DNA of 64,000 bases, from contig JAURVB010009290.1 in assembly GCA_033002965.1 (NCBI GenBank), positions 89,045 through 153,044 of the forward strand. Reading direction: 5' to 3'. Below are positions 48,521 through 61,977 of the stretch, piece by piece. The position numbers were made by a program, and so were the translations under genes. The DNA comes from Piper betle (taxonomy: Eukaryota; Streptophyta; Magnoliopsida; Piperales; Piperaceae). Positions within the stretch are counted from its first letter, which is position 1. Each line of letters starts with the position of its first letter. Below the pieces are notes generated by a model. It searched no databases and was not told the DNA's origin. It saw only the letters and a list, made by a program, of their open reading frames with translations.

Positions 48521-50832
48521 AATTTTAGATCGAAGAGGTACCTTATTTCAATTATTTCCATTTCTAACAGTCCCCTAATGGCCGGCATTTTAATTTAAAA
48601 AAATATTGGTGTAGCTCTGACCTCAACCAAGAAAATATATATACACTTACAGGTCTCTTTCTTTAAAAAATATACACATATACATTCTTAAAAAGAGAAC
48701 CGAAACTAAAACAACAAAATAAAAAAGGTGGACCTTCTCACATGCATCCCAAGGTACAATCGCCAAATACAATCTAGAAGCTGTTGCAGTTTTTTGTTTT
48801 CGTTCTTGTTAGAATGCATTGATGCTTGCAAGGGTGACTTTGTTCATGTTGTACTGTAGTTAGCTTAAAGGCCCACAGAGTACGGATTCTGGCTATGTAC
48901 CTTTTTTTCTCAACGAAGGCTGTATGCTTGTACCAACGCAGTTCAGCGTTGCATGCCTGATTGGTCCAATTCGTCCAAATGATTGCAAGAACCAAATGTT
49001 ACTCAAGGACCATAAAAAATAAAATTTGCACATAAATGGACAGTGGTTAATACCAGTATGTAGGCTTGCAACAGTGTACCAAAATGTCTCAAAAAGATGG
49101 AAATCATGTTTAGCCTGTCTTACAAATCCGGGTTGACTGTGTATGCGGTGCACTCGCCATTGCCAACAGGCAACACCCAAAGGTAAAAAGACATGAAAAT
49201 GTTGAGCAAGCAAAGGAAGGATGATTAAGCAGCAGACCAGTGTGACTTTTAGTACTTCGGGAAAGAGCAAATGGGGGAGCGTTTTGATTGCGAGGATTGA
49301 TCGGACGCCTGCAAAGTTTGCACCAACTATGGACCCTTCATCATGTTCTTCCCCCATTGCTTTTGTTGCAGTCTACACGCCAACTCCAACAACCTCATTC
49401 CTACCGCCGACACAAGACGGGTCCCCATGTCATATCCCTTGCATCCTTTCCTTGAACCAACTCGACTATGGATACCACACAAGGAAACATGTCTCCAACC
49501 ATTCCGCCTTCTCCAAACAGCCCGATGTTCATCACTATGACAAATTCACGGGAGTCCCAGTATATAAGTTGGCAACTTGGATGACCATGTCATTTATCGA
49601 TTGACGGCGTACCAAGGAAATCATTAGCCGAATGAACTGTGTACAAGGACATGATTGGGGGCCTCACAAAATGGTCTTTCTGACACGGTGCTTGGTTTTG
49701 ACCATTCTGAAATCTGAACCCAACTATGCATCTGAAGGATGCTCTTTGAAAGGCAGGAGATGGTAGGGACTCATAGCTAAGATTGGCATGACATTTTATG
49801 GGTCCTATTTCTACATATTGGCAACTTTCCCGCCTTGCATTATCTGTTCCCCCGCGCCACCCTCCACTCACCTGGCCACCCACTTGTGAATCTGTGACCG
49901 ATTGATCACATCCCCGCTGTTGAAGTCATAAATAAAATTTGTAGTACAATCGACTCTGCGGAAATTGGCCAATCACAATTGTGGCATCAACTGATAACTT
50001 CAATGGCCAGACCATGCACTTTTATGAATTATATTCAAACTGAAAACTGAGTACTAACTACGAGCATTTGATAATTTGGTATCGGCTGTTTCAGCTGTAC
50101 TTCGGCAGCTATACAGTGAAAATAATGAAGCAACTACCTGTAACAAAAACCAGCAACAGCACCAATCCAGATGTAATAAGTGATTCATAGTGGTAAACTT
50201 AGAAGGCATTTTGTTTAGGATTTTCAAAGGGCATGTAGGTGATGATGATGATGATAATAGTTGGAAAATATGACATGCTAATAAAGCAAGATGCAAGTAC
50301 CAACAAAAAGAAGAAAGCGAGGTGTTTCCCAACAAATTATTCGTCATCATGCATAGCAGCGGGCATCACAACTTTAACAACGGATTTCACGTCATCATAA
50401 CCCACGGGGAAACTTCTCCAAAATACACAGTCCAGGACGAAGAGACAAATCTCAAACAGATAAAATGGAACAGTAGAAAGCAAAAGCATTCAAGCAAATC
50501 CTTGAGCACTCTCCTTTTACAGAACAGCTTTTGAATGGCAAGTAGCACAGGCACACCAAGCAAACCAGTTACTACCCCACACAACTTTCACCCTTTTGAA
50601 AGACATAAGAAGCATCCCATGCATCCTCAACAAAGGCGAGGGAGGCCATAGAAAAAATAACAAATCATACTCGCGAGAAAAGACGGTTCCAACCAGATAG
50701 TTTTCTGTCATCTCCCTTGCCCTACCATAGGAAAGACTCTACATCATATCACAGAAATATATATATATTTCTGTCATTCCCTTTGCCCTACCATTGGAAA
50801 AGACTCTACAACATATCATAGTAATATGTATG

Positions 50833-50866
<34 letters not shown>

Positions 50867-51260
50867 AAGAAATAAACAATTGGTAAGCTATTTTTCAATC
50901 AATGGCAAAACCTTTGAACTATAAAAAGACTAATAACAGTCTTCGGATGCCTTTTTGAGCTCATTTCCACCTTCTAGCCTTTCAAATCATGTCAGATTCT
51001 CACTGTACGCTTTCAAGCTTTTTCCTTTTTCTTACTTGATTAAACTAACTAATAGCCATAAATATCTGTAATCATCCAAGCCAAACTCCTTTTCCTAGGA
51101 AAACTGCACCTCCCAATCAACATCCAAGCAACCACAATGGATGAGTTTGGGGCTACTAGCATTTGAGGCCAATAATCCAATCCAAGTGAGAAAAACAGAA
51201 CCGGATTACCTCCCACTAAAAGAAAGTATATATATATATATATCAAGAAGAATTCCTTCA
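48521..51260. other. Intergenic, no gene recognised
   Basis: No conserved coding region was found. Overlapping open frames on both strands around 49221-49604 and 48893-49357 have no family resemblance. Microsatellites (TA)n occur at about 50829-50864 and 51229-51243. The part next to 51260 is the 3' flank of CYCD5. Confidence 0.45.
50705..50835. repeat. Two-copy tandem duplication of about 65 bp
   Basis: The words CTTGCCCTACCATAGGAAAG..CTCTACATCATATC and TTTGCCCTACCATTGGAAAAG..CTCTACAACATATC occur in direct order about 67 bp apart, each followed by an ATATAT-rich tail. Confidence 0.75.
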
Positions 51261-52832
51261 TCAACTGATTGGCTTTCCATCATCAAAGGATAGTCTTCTC
51301 TTCTTAGTTGTAACCGAGCCAACAGAGGTTTGATCAGGAACATCAAACACAGAGGTAGAGTGCATGGGGGACCAATCAGAGGCGATTACCAACTTTGATA
51401 GTTTCAACTTCAACTCTCGCAACATCGAATAGCAAGCATATACATGATCCTGAATGTAGAGGCAAACAAACACAGATCACATTTTCATCCAAAAAAATGA
51501 AGAGCTAAAAAGCTAATAGATGACTCACGTTTTCTAAAAGTCCAGGAGGTAACATGGTTTCAATCTTATTGAAAACTGCGTTCTTCGAAAGCATTTGATC
51601 TAGCGCCTCAAAGATGGAGGCCACCGCAATAGCTGATGGGCGATGTTCAATGGTATTCATATCTACATTTCAATTTGAAAATGTAAAGTTTCAGAAACCA
51701 GCATTCAGTCACATATGAATTGAAACCTCAAGCAATTCACACAGGTTGAAAAACAGAAAGAGAATATAGAAAACAGTTCCATGATTTCAAGTTTACCTTC
51801 AACAGCCCCCAATAAGAAATCAACAGCTTTGGTGACTAGTACTTTTGGTTTAGATTCACGGGAGACTTTGGTGGCAAAATAACTCAGATAGGTAATAGGA
51901 GTCATAGTATTTAACCGCCAATCCAATGTACTCGAGACCAAGAGTTCCATTCTTTGGATCACCTTGCAATCAAATGGATAATCTTCATGCCTATACTCTG
52001 ATAATGCGGGGACCTTACATTCCTCCATTTTTGCGGCCAATGACAAACAAGCCACCGACAATAGCCTTGTGGCCCAGCATTTGTCCTTCTGCAAAGGCAT
52101 AGAAATTATTTTCATGTGCCAAATTCAATGTCATGATCAATGAGTTGCAACAGAGAAAAAGAAGTTGAAGTTACTTTTAAGCAATAGAACTTACTTCAAT
52201 GAATCTAATTGAGATGAACCTATCAAAGTAGGTGATTGCTAGATAAGCAGTCAAAGCACTGAATCCAAATATCAACCTGGCCTGCATCCACAACAACAAA
52301 AAATTGTTCAAATCGTTGTTTTTTATTTTTAATACAACTCTTAAGTAAAGCAACAATATAAGCAACAGATAATAACATGTTTTCCATTCACTGATATAGA
52401 CCAAAAGGCCATCAAACATCAGAGCACAAAAACAAAAGGTGAACCCAATGCAGGAATCGTCCATCAAAACAAAGAAACAATCCTAATATGAAACTTGAAA
52501 TAAACAAATTGAAAAAAGAGCAATCTTTTTACAGAACAAAAAAATTGATTCAAGTAAACAACCAGACCGAATCAAAAATCACAAAAGTTACCCACTTTGA
52601 GTATCCATCTAACAGCCTCCCGCCGACTACGTTTCCACCAGTCATCATCGGCAACGCCATCAAAGACGCCGCATTGGCGACCAAGGTCGACTTCTTTGGA
52701 CACCAGGAGCCGCACATACTCATCATCGGCCTCCACAAGGCCAAGACCCGTCTCCTCCTCTTCATCCCCGTCACCCCCATCCATCAAACAAGACCCAGTT
52801 TCATGGCAAAGAAGGCTACACGAATCCTCCAT
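51261..52832 (-). CDS. CYCD5: D-type cyclin, CYCD5-like
   Basis: Minus-strand exons: 52832-52596, 52281-52195, 52088-51797, 51662-51529 and 51449-51261, all GT-AG, giving 312 residues. The start MEDSCSLLCHE carries the retinoblastoma-binding LxCxE motif (LLCHE, residues 7-11). The cyclin box spans exons 1-3: REAVRWILK|ARLIFGFSALTAYLAITYFDRFIS|KDKCWATRLLSVACLSLAAKMEE. The second fold includes ELLVSSTLDWRLNTMTPITYLSYF. The C-terminal KKRRLSFDDGKP is shared with CYCD5 proteins. The cyclin activates CDKA to phosphorylate RBR at the G1/S step. An upstream in-frame ATG at 52874-52872 would add 14 residues, but the LLCHE motif so close to the chosen start fits the family. The gene is intact. Confidence 0.93.
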
Positions 52833-54252
52833 AACCCAAACTCCACTCCCTCCACCAGCCAACAAACGCTTCACAATCCAAGCCCGTCTTGGCTTTACAT
52901 ATATAATATAATATAATATAATTTAACATATATAAAAACAATCAGAATATATGTTTTTCAATGCCACAACTCCGCATCCACCGTTAATAACACCTTGTTC
53001 TCAGTTATACCATCAGATGCTACAAGGGAAGGGGCTGGAGAGAAAATGGAGGGAGAGAAAGCTGGCGAAGTTTCATGGGCAGACAGGAGTCTATGAAGAG
53101 AGGCGAGATTTGGGCAGTGAGAGAGGTGAGTATCGGAAGAGAAGGCTAAGCAGGGAATAGGAGAATATATCATCATTAATAATCATGGATCATCATAAGA
53201 CTAATTATAAGGTCTAAATTTTAATGGAAATAGCTCTTCCTCCTCCACACTCTTTGCTCTACACAAGACACAAGTTTTATATTGTTTTGCTAAAAAATAA
53301 CACACTCAATATATATATATAAAAGGTGAAAATTTAAGAACTTATGAATCTAATTTTAACGTGTAAGATAGAAATTAATGGTGACGTTGGTTTTCAAAAC
53401 AAAAGTATGATTACCGTTAATTTATATCTAACAGTCTAAATATTAGTTATTAAATTCTCAAAATTTGACTCTATTTTTCTAATATATATATATATACATA
53501 ATTTGTTATAATTACAACTTTATATGTTTTTTAATAAATAAATTCAAAGCAGTACAATCAAATGCTTTATTAAGATCTTTTAAAATAAATGCATGGTTTG
53601 AAAAATTATTAATTTTTTACATTTGTCTCTTTAGAGGCGCTGAATATGCTAAATTTTTTCCAATGCTAGCATGCATTTTTTGAAAAAAAATAATAAATTC
53701 GCATGTTTGTTGACAGCTAAAGCACGACCCTAATAAGTGATAGGTATAGTTGGTAATAAATAGGACGTTATTTTTTTAATTGGCATTCGCATATTCTAAT
53801 TATAACTAGAAGTTATGGAGATTTATTTGGTTTAATAGGAACACCAACTATGCTGATTTTTTTAAATATATATAAGGCTTTCCTTTTTTTATAAAAAGGG
53901 AGGTAATACCTATTACCTAAGGTTTTAAATTTTTTTAAAGAAATATGCCACGGGGGTTGAGTATTTAACTATTGTGGGGAAGGATGGAGTAATATTTAGA
54001 GACGGCGATTGGTTGATGTAATCGTTCCACGTGTCATGTTGTTAGCTGGCATGTGACAGGCACGTACTCGAAGAAAGATATAGATAGTGACTGAGTGAGT
54101 GTGGACTATGTATGGGATACGTGGGAAATCGATTTAAGACCTTTTTTTTAAGAAAAAATATAATTCGATACTTTGTTGTGTACAATTTTCTTTTATGCTG
54201 TTTCCTTGGCTAATTTCTACTCATTGGAGTTTTGAAAAGAAAAAACAAATTT
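52833..54252. other. CYCD5 upstream region and spacer
   Basis: Contains the probable CYCD5 promoter. A short pentamer run (ATATA)n lies at about 52899-52921. No other gene was recognised. Confidence 0.45.
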
Positions 54253-57200
54253 ATTCGTTGGAGATTTAGTTAGGCTTTCTCCTTATCCCAACTCTGAACA
54301 GTTTTAATTGGAGATTTTGCGTACCCTCTGTGTCATTGCGTGTGTGAGGGAAAGCTTTGACACATGAACCCCCGTGATGATTACTAGTCAAAATCTGTAT
54401 TATATTTAATGATGCGTTGATAATATATAAAAATAAATTTATAAATACGTAATTATTTATTAACTATTCCATTCAGACAAATAATTACTGGCCGTTTTTA
54501 ATTTTTAATGCAAATAATAATTCACTTAAAATACAATGTATTTGCTTAAAAAATCATAGAGAAATTTCTAATATTGCCAAAAGCCATTAATATATTATTC
54601 TCCATCATATGTTTAGTTATATGCTAAAATTCAAATGCTTACATGCTGGTAAACATATCTAGATGATGTATTTTGTGATCCATAAATCTCAGTAATGTAT
54701 TCATTGATTTAAAATATAATATCCACATTTATCCCAAATTTTTATTTTATACATATTCACTAAAAAATTAACATTTACCCACTCTCATTTTATGTATTAA
54801 TTTATCCACTAAAAATTCAAGATTTATATTAACTTTAAAATCTTATTAAAAATATGCTTAATTCAGACGCGGGTAATGTTAATTCTATTCGTTGGAGATT
54901 TAGTTAGGCTTTCTAATGATCCTCATTGTGAACACTTTTAATTGGAGATTTTGCATACCCTCTATGTCATTGCGAGTGTGTGTGGGAAAGCTTTGACACA
55001 TGAACCCCCGTGATGAATACTAGTCAAAATCTGTATTACATTTAATGATGCATTAATAATATATAAAAATAAATTTATAAATGTGTAATTATTCATTTAA
55101 CTATTCCATTCAGACAAATAATTACTGGCAGTTTTTAATTTTTAATGCAAATAATAATTCACTTAAAATACAATGTATTTGCATAAAAAATCACAGAGAA
55201 ATTTTTAATATTGCCAAAAGCCATTAATATATTATTCTCCATCTTATGTTTAGTTATATGCTAAAATTCAAATGCTTACATGCTGGTAAACATATCTAGA
55301 TGATGTATTTTGTGATCCATAAATCTCAGTAATGTATTCATCGATTTAAAATATAATATCCACATTTATCCCAAAAAATTTTTTTATGCATATTCACTAA
55401 AAATTTAACATTTACCCACTCTTATTTTATGTATTAATTTATCCACTATTATATTAACTTTAAAATCTTATTAAAAATATGCTTAATTCAGACACCGGTA
55501 ATGTTAATTCTATTCGTTGGAGATTTAGTTAGGCTTTCTAATGATCCCCATTGTGAACGCTTTTAATTGGAGATTTTGCATACCCTCTATGTCATTGTGA
55601 GTGTGTGTGGGAAAGCTTTGACAAAGGAACCCCCGCGATGAATACTAGTCAAAATCCGTATTACATTTAATGATGCGTTAATAATATATAAAAATAAATT
55701 TATAAATACGTAATTATTCATTTAACTATTCCATTCAGACAAATACTGGCCGTTTTTAATTTTTAATGCAAATAATAATTCACTTAAAATACAATGTATT
55801 TGCATAAAAAATCACAGAGAAATTTCTAATATTGCCAAAAGCCATTAATTTATTATTCTCCATCCTATGTTTAGTTATATGCTAAATTCAAATGCTTGCA
55901 TGCTGGTAAACATATCTAGATGATGTATTTTGTGATCCATAAATCTCAGTAATGTATTCATCGATTTAAAATATAATATCCACATTTATCCCAAAAATTT
56001 TTTTATGCATATTCACTAAAAATTTAACATTTACTCACTCTTATTTTATGTATTAATTTATCCACTATTATATTAACTTTAAAATCTTATTAAAAATATG
56101 CTTAATTCAGACACCGGTAATGTTAATTCTATTCGTTGGAGATTTAGTTAGGCTTTCTAATAATCCCCATTGTGAACGCTTTTAATTGGAGATTTTGCAT
56201 ACCCTCTATGTCATTGTGAGTGTGTGTGGGAAAGCTTTGACAAAGGAACCCCCGCGATGAATACTAGTCAAAATCCGTATTACATTTAATGATGCGTTGA
56301 TAATATATAAAAATAAATTTATAAATACGTAATTATTCATTTAACTATTCCATTCAGACAAATACTGGCCGTTTTTAATTTTTAATGCAAATAATAATTC
56401 ACTTAAAATACAATGTATTTGCATAAAAAATCACAGAGAAATTTCTAATATTGCCAAAAGCCATTAATTTATTATTCTCCATCCTATGTTTAGTTATATG
56501 CTAAATTCAAATGCTTGCATGTTGGTAAACATATCTAGATGATGTATTTTGTGATCCATAAATCTCAGTAATGTATTCATCGATTTAAAATATAATATCC
56601 ACATTTATCCCAAAATTTTTTTTTATGCATATTCACTAAAAATTTAACATTTACTCACTTTTATTTTATGTATTAATTTATCCACTATTATATTAACTTT
56701 AAAATCTTATTAAAAATATGCTTAATTCAGACACCGGTAATGTTAATTCTATTCGTTGGAGATTTAGTTAGGCTTTCTAATAATCCCCATTGTGAACGCT
56801 TTTAATTGGAGATTTTGCATACCCTCTATGTCATTGTGAGTGTGTGTGGGAAAGCTTTGACAAAGGAACCCCCGCGATGAATACTAGTCAAAATCCGTAT
56901 TACATTTAATGATGCGTTGATAATATATAAAAATAAATTTATAAATACGTAATTATTCATTTAACTATTCCATTCAGACAAATACTGGCCGTTTTTAATT
57001 TTTAATGCAAATAATAATTCACTTAAAATACAATGTATTTGCATAAAAAATCACAGAGAAATTTCTAATATTGCCAAAAGCCATTAATTTATTATTCTCC
57101 ATCCTATGTTTAGTTATATGCTAAATTCAAATGCTTGCATGCTGGTAAACATATCTAGATGATGTATTTTGTGATCCATAAATCTCAGTAATGTATTCAT

Positions 57201-57386
57201 CGATTTAAAATATAATATCCACATTTATCCCAAAATTTTTTTTATGCATATTCACTAAAAATTTAACATTTACTCACTCTTATTTTATGTATTAATTTAT
57301 CCACTAAAAATTCAAGATATATATTAACTTTAAAATCTTATTAAAAATATGCTTAATTCAGACATTAGACACTGGTAATGTTAATT
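54253..57386. repeat. Five-unit tandem array, unit about 617 bp
   Basis: The word ATTCGTTGGAGATTTAGTTA starts each unit at 54253, 54897, 55512, 56131 and 56751 (spacings 644, 615, 619 and 620). Units 3-5 are nearly identical, while units 1 and 2 have more differences. The ends of units 1 and 5 carry ATCCACTAAAAATTCAAGAT, whereas units 2-4 have the shorter ATCCACTATTATATT. The array is AT-rich and has no open frame. It ends near GACATTAGACACTGGTAATG at about 57361-57380. Confidence 0.92.
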
Positions 57387-60300
57387 TTATATTTACTAGA
57401 TAAAAATTAAATCTTTAATTGAAAAGATATTATAGGGTGAAAAAAATTTTGAAGGCTAAAATCAAATATTATAAGTCAGTAGACTAAAAAACCGCGCCAT
57501 TTTTTACACTTTACATAGAGGAGCCGGTGGCTAGGTTTAACAAAAGAACGGTATTGGGACACATTTTTAGATCAGCCAGACTAATAGGTCTTGAAAAAAT
57601 TTTGAAGGTTGCATCAAAGGCCCTCATTCAGATAAAAATATCATTTACGATTGGATCCTTGTTAAAGCACGGGTAACAACAAACCTGTTGTAGTAATTTT
57701 TTGATTGCTGTAAATCGCCTAAAATAGTGGTGTTTAAATAAATAATTATAATAATTATTTTAATTTCTTCTAATTGAAGTGATTGACACCAATCAAAAAA
57801 TTGATATGGCCATGTAATATTTACTACTGCAAATTCTTGGCCATGAATGTTATTATGTTAATCCAAAGTTGTGAAATGGTGCATGTAAACAAACTTGGTA
57901 AGTCTAATTTCTTAGTCTTAATCAATATATATATTATTGCTTTCCAAATTCAAAAGGTAAGAAATTAATGTTACAGATCACGTGGGGTGAAAATGAGGGG
58001 ACTGACAATGTGAATGGAAAACAGGTCAAGGGGCGAAGGGAGGAGTGTTGATAAGGGCCTGTGGCATGCGTGGGAATGGAAGGAGTGGTGATGGAGAAGA
58101 GAGTGAATATATAGCAGTCCATGTCCAAGAAATATTGAATTGATGACCGACAAAAGGGTTGGTCACAACCGAGTGAACTACAACTGTTTTGTACCGGGGA
58201 ACTTCAATGCTAGACTATCCTTCCCAACCGTTTTTTATGCATATTTTCTTGGGTTTTCTAGTGCTATACTGCTATGTGACATGCACACCCTATTGTGTAT
58301 TTGAGCTTTGTTAAAAACTTCCATATTGACATGTTTCTCTCTCTCTCCCCCCTCTCTCTCTCTACATATGTGGGGCATTCTATATGGGTTTATGAAAATA
58401 GTAAAAAGCATATTTATGATGTACGCAAGAGAGTCAAACGTCGCAAACACGAGCTTATTAATGAACTTTTACCGTCAATAACGATTGCGTACAATTGATC
58501 AGAGAGTTGAGCAGCAGGGAGAAAGAGAGTTTCCCAGCAGTGTTAAGATGTAAGGTATTCATTTGCAGTTTCCTAGTACTTTTTGAATCATTGGCAATAT
58601 TAATTAACACATGTTATATTTGCGAAATTGTTCTGATCATTCTAGACTTTTTTCCCAATAATATATGTTTTGTCTTAATTAAGAGTTTACACATGAAATT
58701 AACGGTCGATCATTAGTTGCCTTAATGAATAAATTATTATCGTCAGGTAGCTAGATAACTTTTACATTTAACATGAAATTGCATCATAACATACTGATTA
58801 GTGTTTGCACCATTGGCATGGGTGGTTCACAACTATATGTATTGATGGCAACTAATTGGCTAAATTTATTTTGGGTCGTTTTGAGATGATCAACTCCATC
58901 TCCCCGGCCAATTACATCTGTATATGGACGAAAGGGACATAAACAAACAACAATGCTTTAATTCAAAGGAGCAACTAGCGACAATGTTTTTCCAGCTAAC
59001 AAACATAATTCGATTCATATACATACTTTGGTATTCATACGAATGGAATTGATAGGACCATAAATAGTTGCATGTATGGAGATCTTGTTTTGTAGGTAGG
59101 ACTTGAACTCTAATTAGTAGGCATTTCTTAGAGTACATATAACTTCAGTTGAAAACAATATAAATATTGGTATGTAACTTATAAATGGTCTTTAAAATTT
59201 TGAGATTAATATTTCGAAGCAGAATTGTGTGGGAGAAGACTACTTGGGAGACTTGTCAGATTTTCTTGAGCAGTGCAAAACATGCAATAACTGACGGCAT
59301 TAAAGAGGTCGCTTGATCCAAAAACAGTTTGTTAAAAAACTAAATGATGCAAGATGTGTAGTAATATTTCCAGTCTAGCACCTCCAAGTCTTTAACAATC
59401 TTTTCTACGAGAATTAAGAGTGTTTGTATATGACAGCTGATGTGTGGGCCAAATAAATAAATTTAAAGGCTTAAACTGGAGTTTACCAATGTGAATATAT
59501 ATATACGGTCATTGGTTACTCTTCACACATGTCTCAGAACGCAATCCCAAGGGATCAGAAAATTTCCAACGTACTTGATCAAATTCATTGGGATTTGTTG
59601 TATTCTGATCAACAGGTCGCGGGTCTTTATCTAATCCCTTAACCAAATCAAAATGGTGATTCCAGCTATAGACAGGTTATTTTGATATATAAAGAAGCAA
59701 TCGATCTATTATATATATAGCATTTTATACTTTTATTATATATAAGAATGATATTTAATATATATTTACATATTGAAGGGAGAGCTCAGTGTCTGATCCT
59801 CGACTTAAAAAGTGCCTTTAAAAAACATGCATGTACCCGGCCGTTTATATTATCATTATTTATGTCTTACTGCACATAGCACCTACTATATAGTAAAATT
59901 ATTTTTACATGTTTAGCATATAATTAGAAGTTCTATACTTGTGTTCAAATACAATGTCGAATCAATGAGTTGGCAAAACTATATTATTCATACTTGAATT
60001 TAACCAAGTTGAATTTTGTAAAATGTTCGCATAGGCCAATTAACAGGAGGTTAATTAAGATCATGGACGATAAGATCACAGAGAAATCCAAGTTAAAGGA
60101 TCTCCAAGTTGTAAATTTAGATGGTTTAACTATTTTATCTAAGGTCAAACGGTTTTTTAAAATAAGAAACTATTTAATAGTTACTTTAACACCACCATTA
60201 GTAACAGAAAAATTACATAGTTGTCTCACAAAAAAATTGCGAACTTTTCATATTTTTCATCTTTCAAAAATATTATGTACCTGTATGTCTAAACTTGACG

Positions 60301-60656
60301 GCAAAAACTATGCAAATGGAGAAAAATATCCCCAAAAATCCGTCGATTAATGCAATCCACGTGTGTAATATAAGAAGGCCCATGTTTTTTTTTCAAATAA
60401 TTAGTCGGTAAAATCGAGCTTCGCAAGATCAGCAAAGACACAAACTAGGCTAGCTAGTTACTCAATATGCACATCTCATTTGAAAGTAAATTAACTTATA
60501 ATTAATATCCCATCCTAATCATTAGGACAAATGTACAAAATTCAACATTGTAGTTGAAACGATGACTTTGAAAATTCAACTAGTAATTGACAAGATGACA
60601 CCCAAAACCTGCAAACTTGTCGCCCTAAAAGGTTCTAAGATCGTTGTTAAGAACTC
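57387..60656. other. AT-rich spacer, no gene recognised
   Basis: Contains a CT-rich microsatellite (about 58339-58363) and no conserved coding region. The longest open frame, 59970-60350, has no recognisable family. Confidence 0.45.
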
Positions 60657-60830
60657 AGGTTGTTAAACAAGTGAGCAAGTCGAGTTCAGCTTGTATTCGA
60701 ACTCTGCTCGAATAGTTTGAAATCGGTATAGATTAAACCCACAACCTCTAAGTTTTTAATTTGAAGACCTTCCATCTAAGTTATCATACTACTTTGTTAT
60801 TTTATTGTATATAAATAAATATAACTAGTT

Positions 60831-60834
<4 letters not shown>

Positions 60835-60879
<45 letters not shown>
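60835..60879. repeat. (TA)n tract, left flank of nested element X
   Basis: TA dinucleotide repeat of about 45 bases. The matching right tract runs 61556-61605 with one AG interruption. Confidence 0.9.
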
Positions 60880-60881
<2 letters not shown>

Positions 60882-61555
60882 GGTTGGGTAACCTGGGGGC
60901 GACCCCAGGAAATTTTCCTGGGGTCGCCCCGAATCTGGACCGTCCGATCATAAGGACGGTTCAGATCCTTTCCTCTCAAAACCCTAACCCCTCCCCTCCT
61001 CCCATGCGCCGCCGCCGCCGGGCCGCTGTCGCCGCCACCGCGCGACCCCGCCCTCGCCGCCACCGTCTCGCGTCGCCACCGTCGCTCGCCGCCGTCCGCG
61101 GGCGTGGGCGCGGCAAGGAGGAACGGCGGCGGCGCGTCGGGCCCGTTGTCGCCGCGTTGCCGCGCGACCCCGCCCCCGCCGCCACCGTCGCTCGCCGCCG
61201 CCTCCTCGTGCCCCCACGCTAGGGACCCTCGCGCCCCCGTCCGCGGGCATGGACGCGGCAAGGAGGAACGGCGGCGGCGCGTCGACAACGGGCCCGACGC
61301 GCCGCCGCCGTTCCTCCTCGCCGCGTCCACGCCCGCGGACGGGGGCGCGAGGGTCCCTAGCGTGGGGGCACGAGGAGGCGGCGGCGGCGACGGTGGCGGC
61401 GATGGTGGCCGCGCGGCGGCGGCGGCGCATGGGAGGAGGGGAGGGGTTAGGGTTTTGAGAGGAAGAGATCTGGACCGTCCTTATGATCGGACGGTCCAGA
61501 TTTGGGGCGACCCCAGGAAAAATTTCCTGGGGTTGCCCCCAGGTTACCCAACCCC
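60880..61555. mobile_element. GC-rich hairpin-ended element, family X, copy 2 (matched ends)
   Basis: The 676-bp element has nearly perfect inverted ends starting GGGGTTGGGTAACCTGGGGG. Each end has a palindrome of the type GGGGCGACCCCAGGAAA plus complement, then a hairpin with arms CTGGACCGTCC and GGACGG(T/A)CCAG, then AAAACCCTAACCCCTCCCCT and CCCATGCGCCGCCGCC read inward. The core of GCC/GGC words is itself an inverted repeat with its axis near 61285 (CGGCGCGTCGACAACGGGCC). A part of the left arm is duplicated (GGCAAGGAGGAACGGCGGCG near 61111 and 61258). No protein is convincingly encoded. Confidence 0.8.
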
Positions 61556-61977
61556 TATATATATATATATATATATATAGTATATATATATATATATATA
61601 TATAATGACTATCTTAGTCAGGGGCAGATAATATTTCTCTCTTAAACTTTAATCTAGATCGTTCGATTACAAAGACATAAAACACCTCCACAACCACCAT
61701 CATTTAGTACTTATTAATAATAATATTTATTTATTATTTTAAATGTATTTTGAGTAAGTAAATGATATTATATATATTATTATATTATTTTATCGAGTCG
61801 AACTCGAGTTGAGCTATGAGTCGATTTTGAGTCAAGTCGAGTCAAACACTACCTTGCTCAAACTCGGCTCGTAAAATTCGAGTTTGAGCTTGAACATTTA
61901 AATGTCGAATATTGAATCGAGTCGAGTCGAACCGAGCGTCAAATGTTCATGAATTGATTCACTCAATTAGCAGCCCT

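Larger units (their letters stand above)
60657..61977 (-). mobile_element. MULE-like MITE split by a nested family X element
   Basis: Read on the minus strand, 61977-61770 matches the left half of the 7984-8490 element (ending AGGGCTGCTAATTGAG, CATTTAAATG, ACGAGCCGAG, TCGATAAAATAATATAATAA). The segment 60830-60657 matches its right half, including the TTGTGGGTTTAATC B-box-like word and the other terminal repeat. Between them lies a (TA)n tract with the X element. Candidate target duplications are GTTAAGAAC (about 60646-60654) and ACTAAGAAC (61978-61986), 7 of 9 identical. Without the insert the element is about 550 bp, close to its relative. Confidence 0.7.

Noticed and set aside
49221..49604. 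Possible small gene with a 127-codon open frame
   Set aside because: No start context, splice partners or family resemblance, and an equally long frame exists on the other strand.
54253..57386. CRISPR-like or regulatory repeat array
   Set aside because: Repeats of about 617 bp without short repeat-spacer structure in a eukaryotic genome are tandem duplications.
60976..61010. CCCTAACCCC read as an interstitial telomere repeat
   Set aside because: Only one CCCTAA unit per arm, in a conserved position in each element arm, so it is part of the element and not telomeric DNA.
60797..61580. Open frames of 100-180 codons in element X, and similar ones at 30062-30642
   Set aside because: GCC/GGC repeat composition keeps all frames open. 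The apparent proteins are Arg/Ala/Gly/Pro runs and include translated (TA)n.
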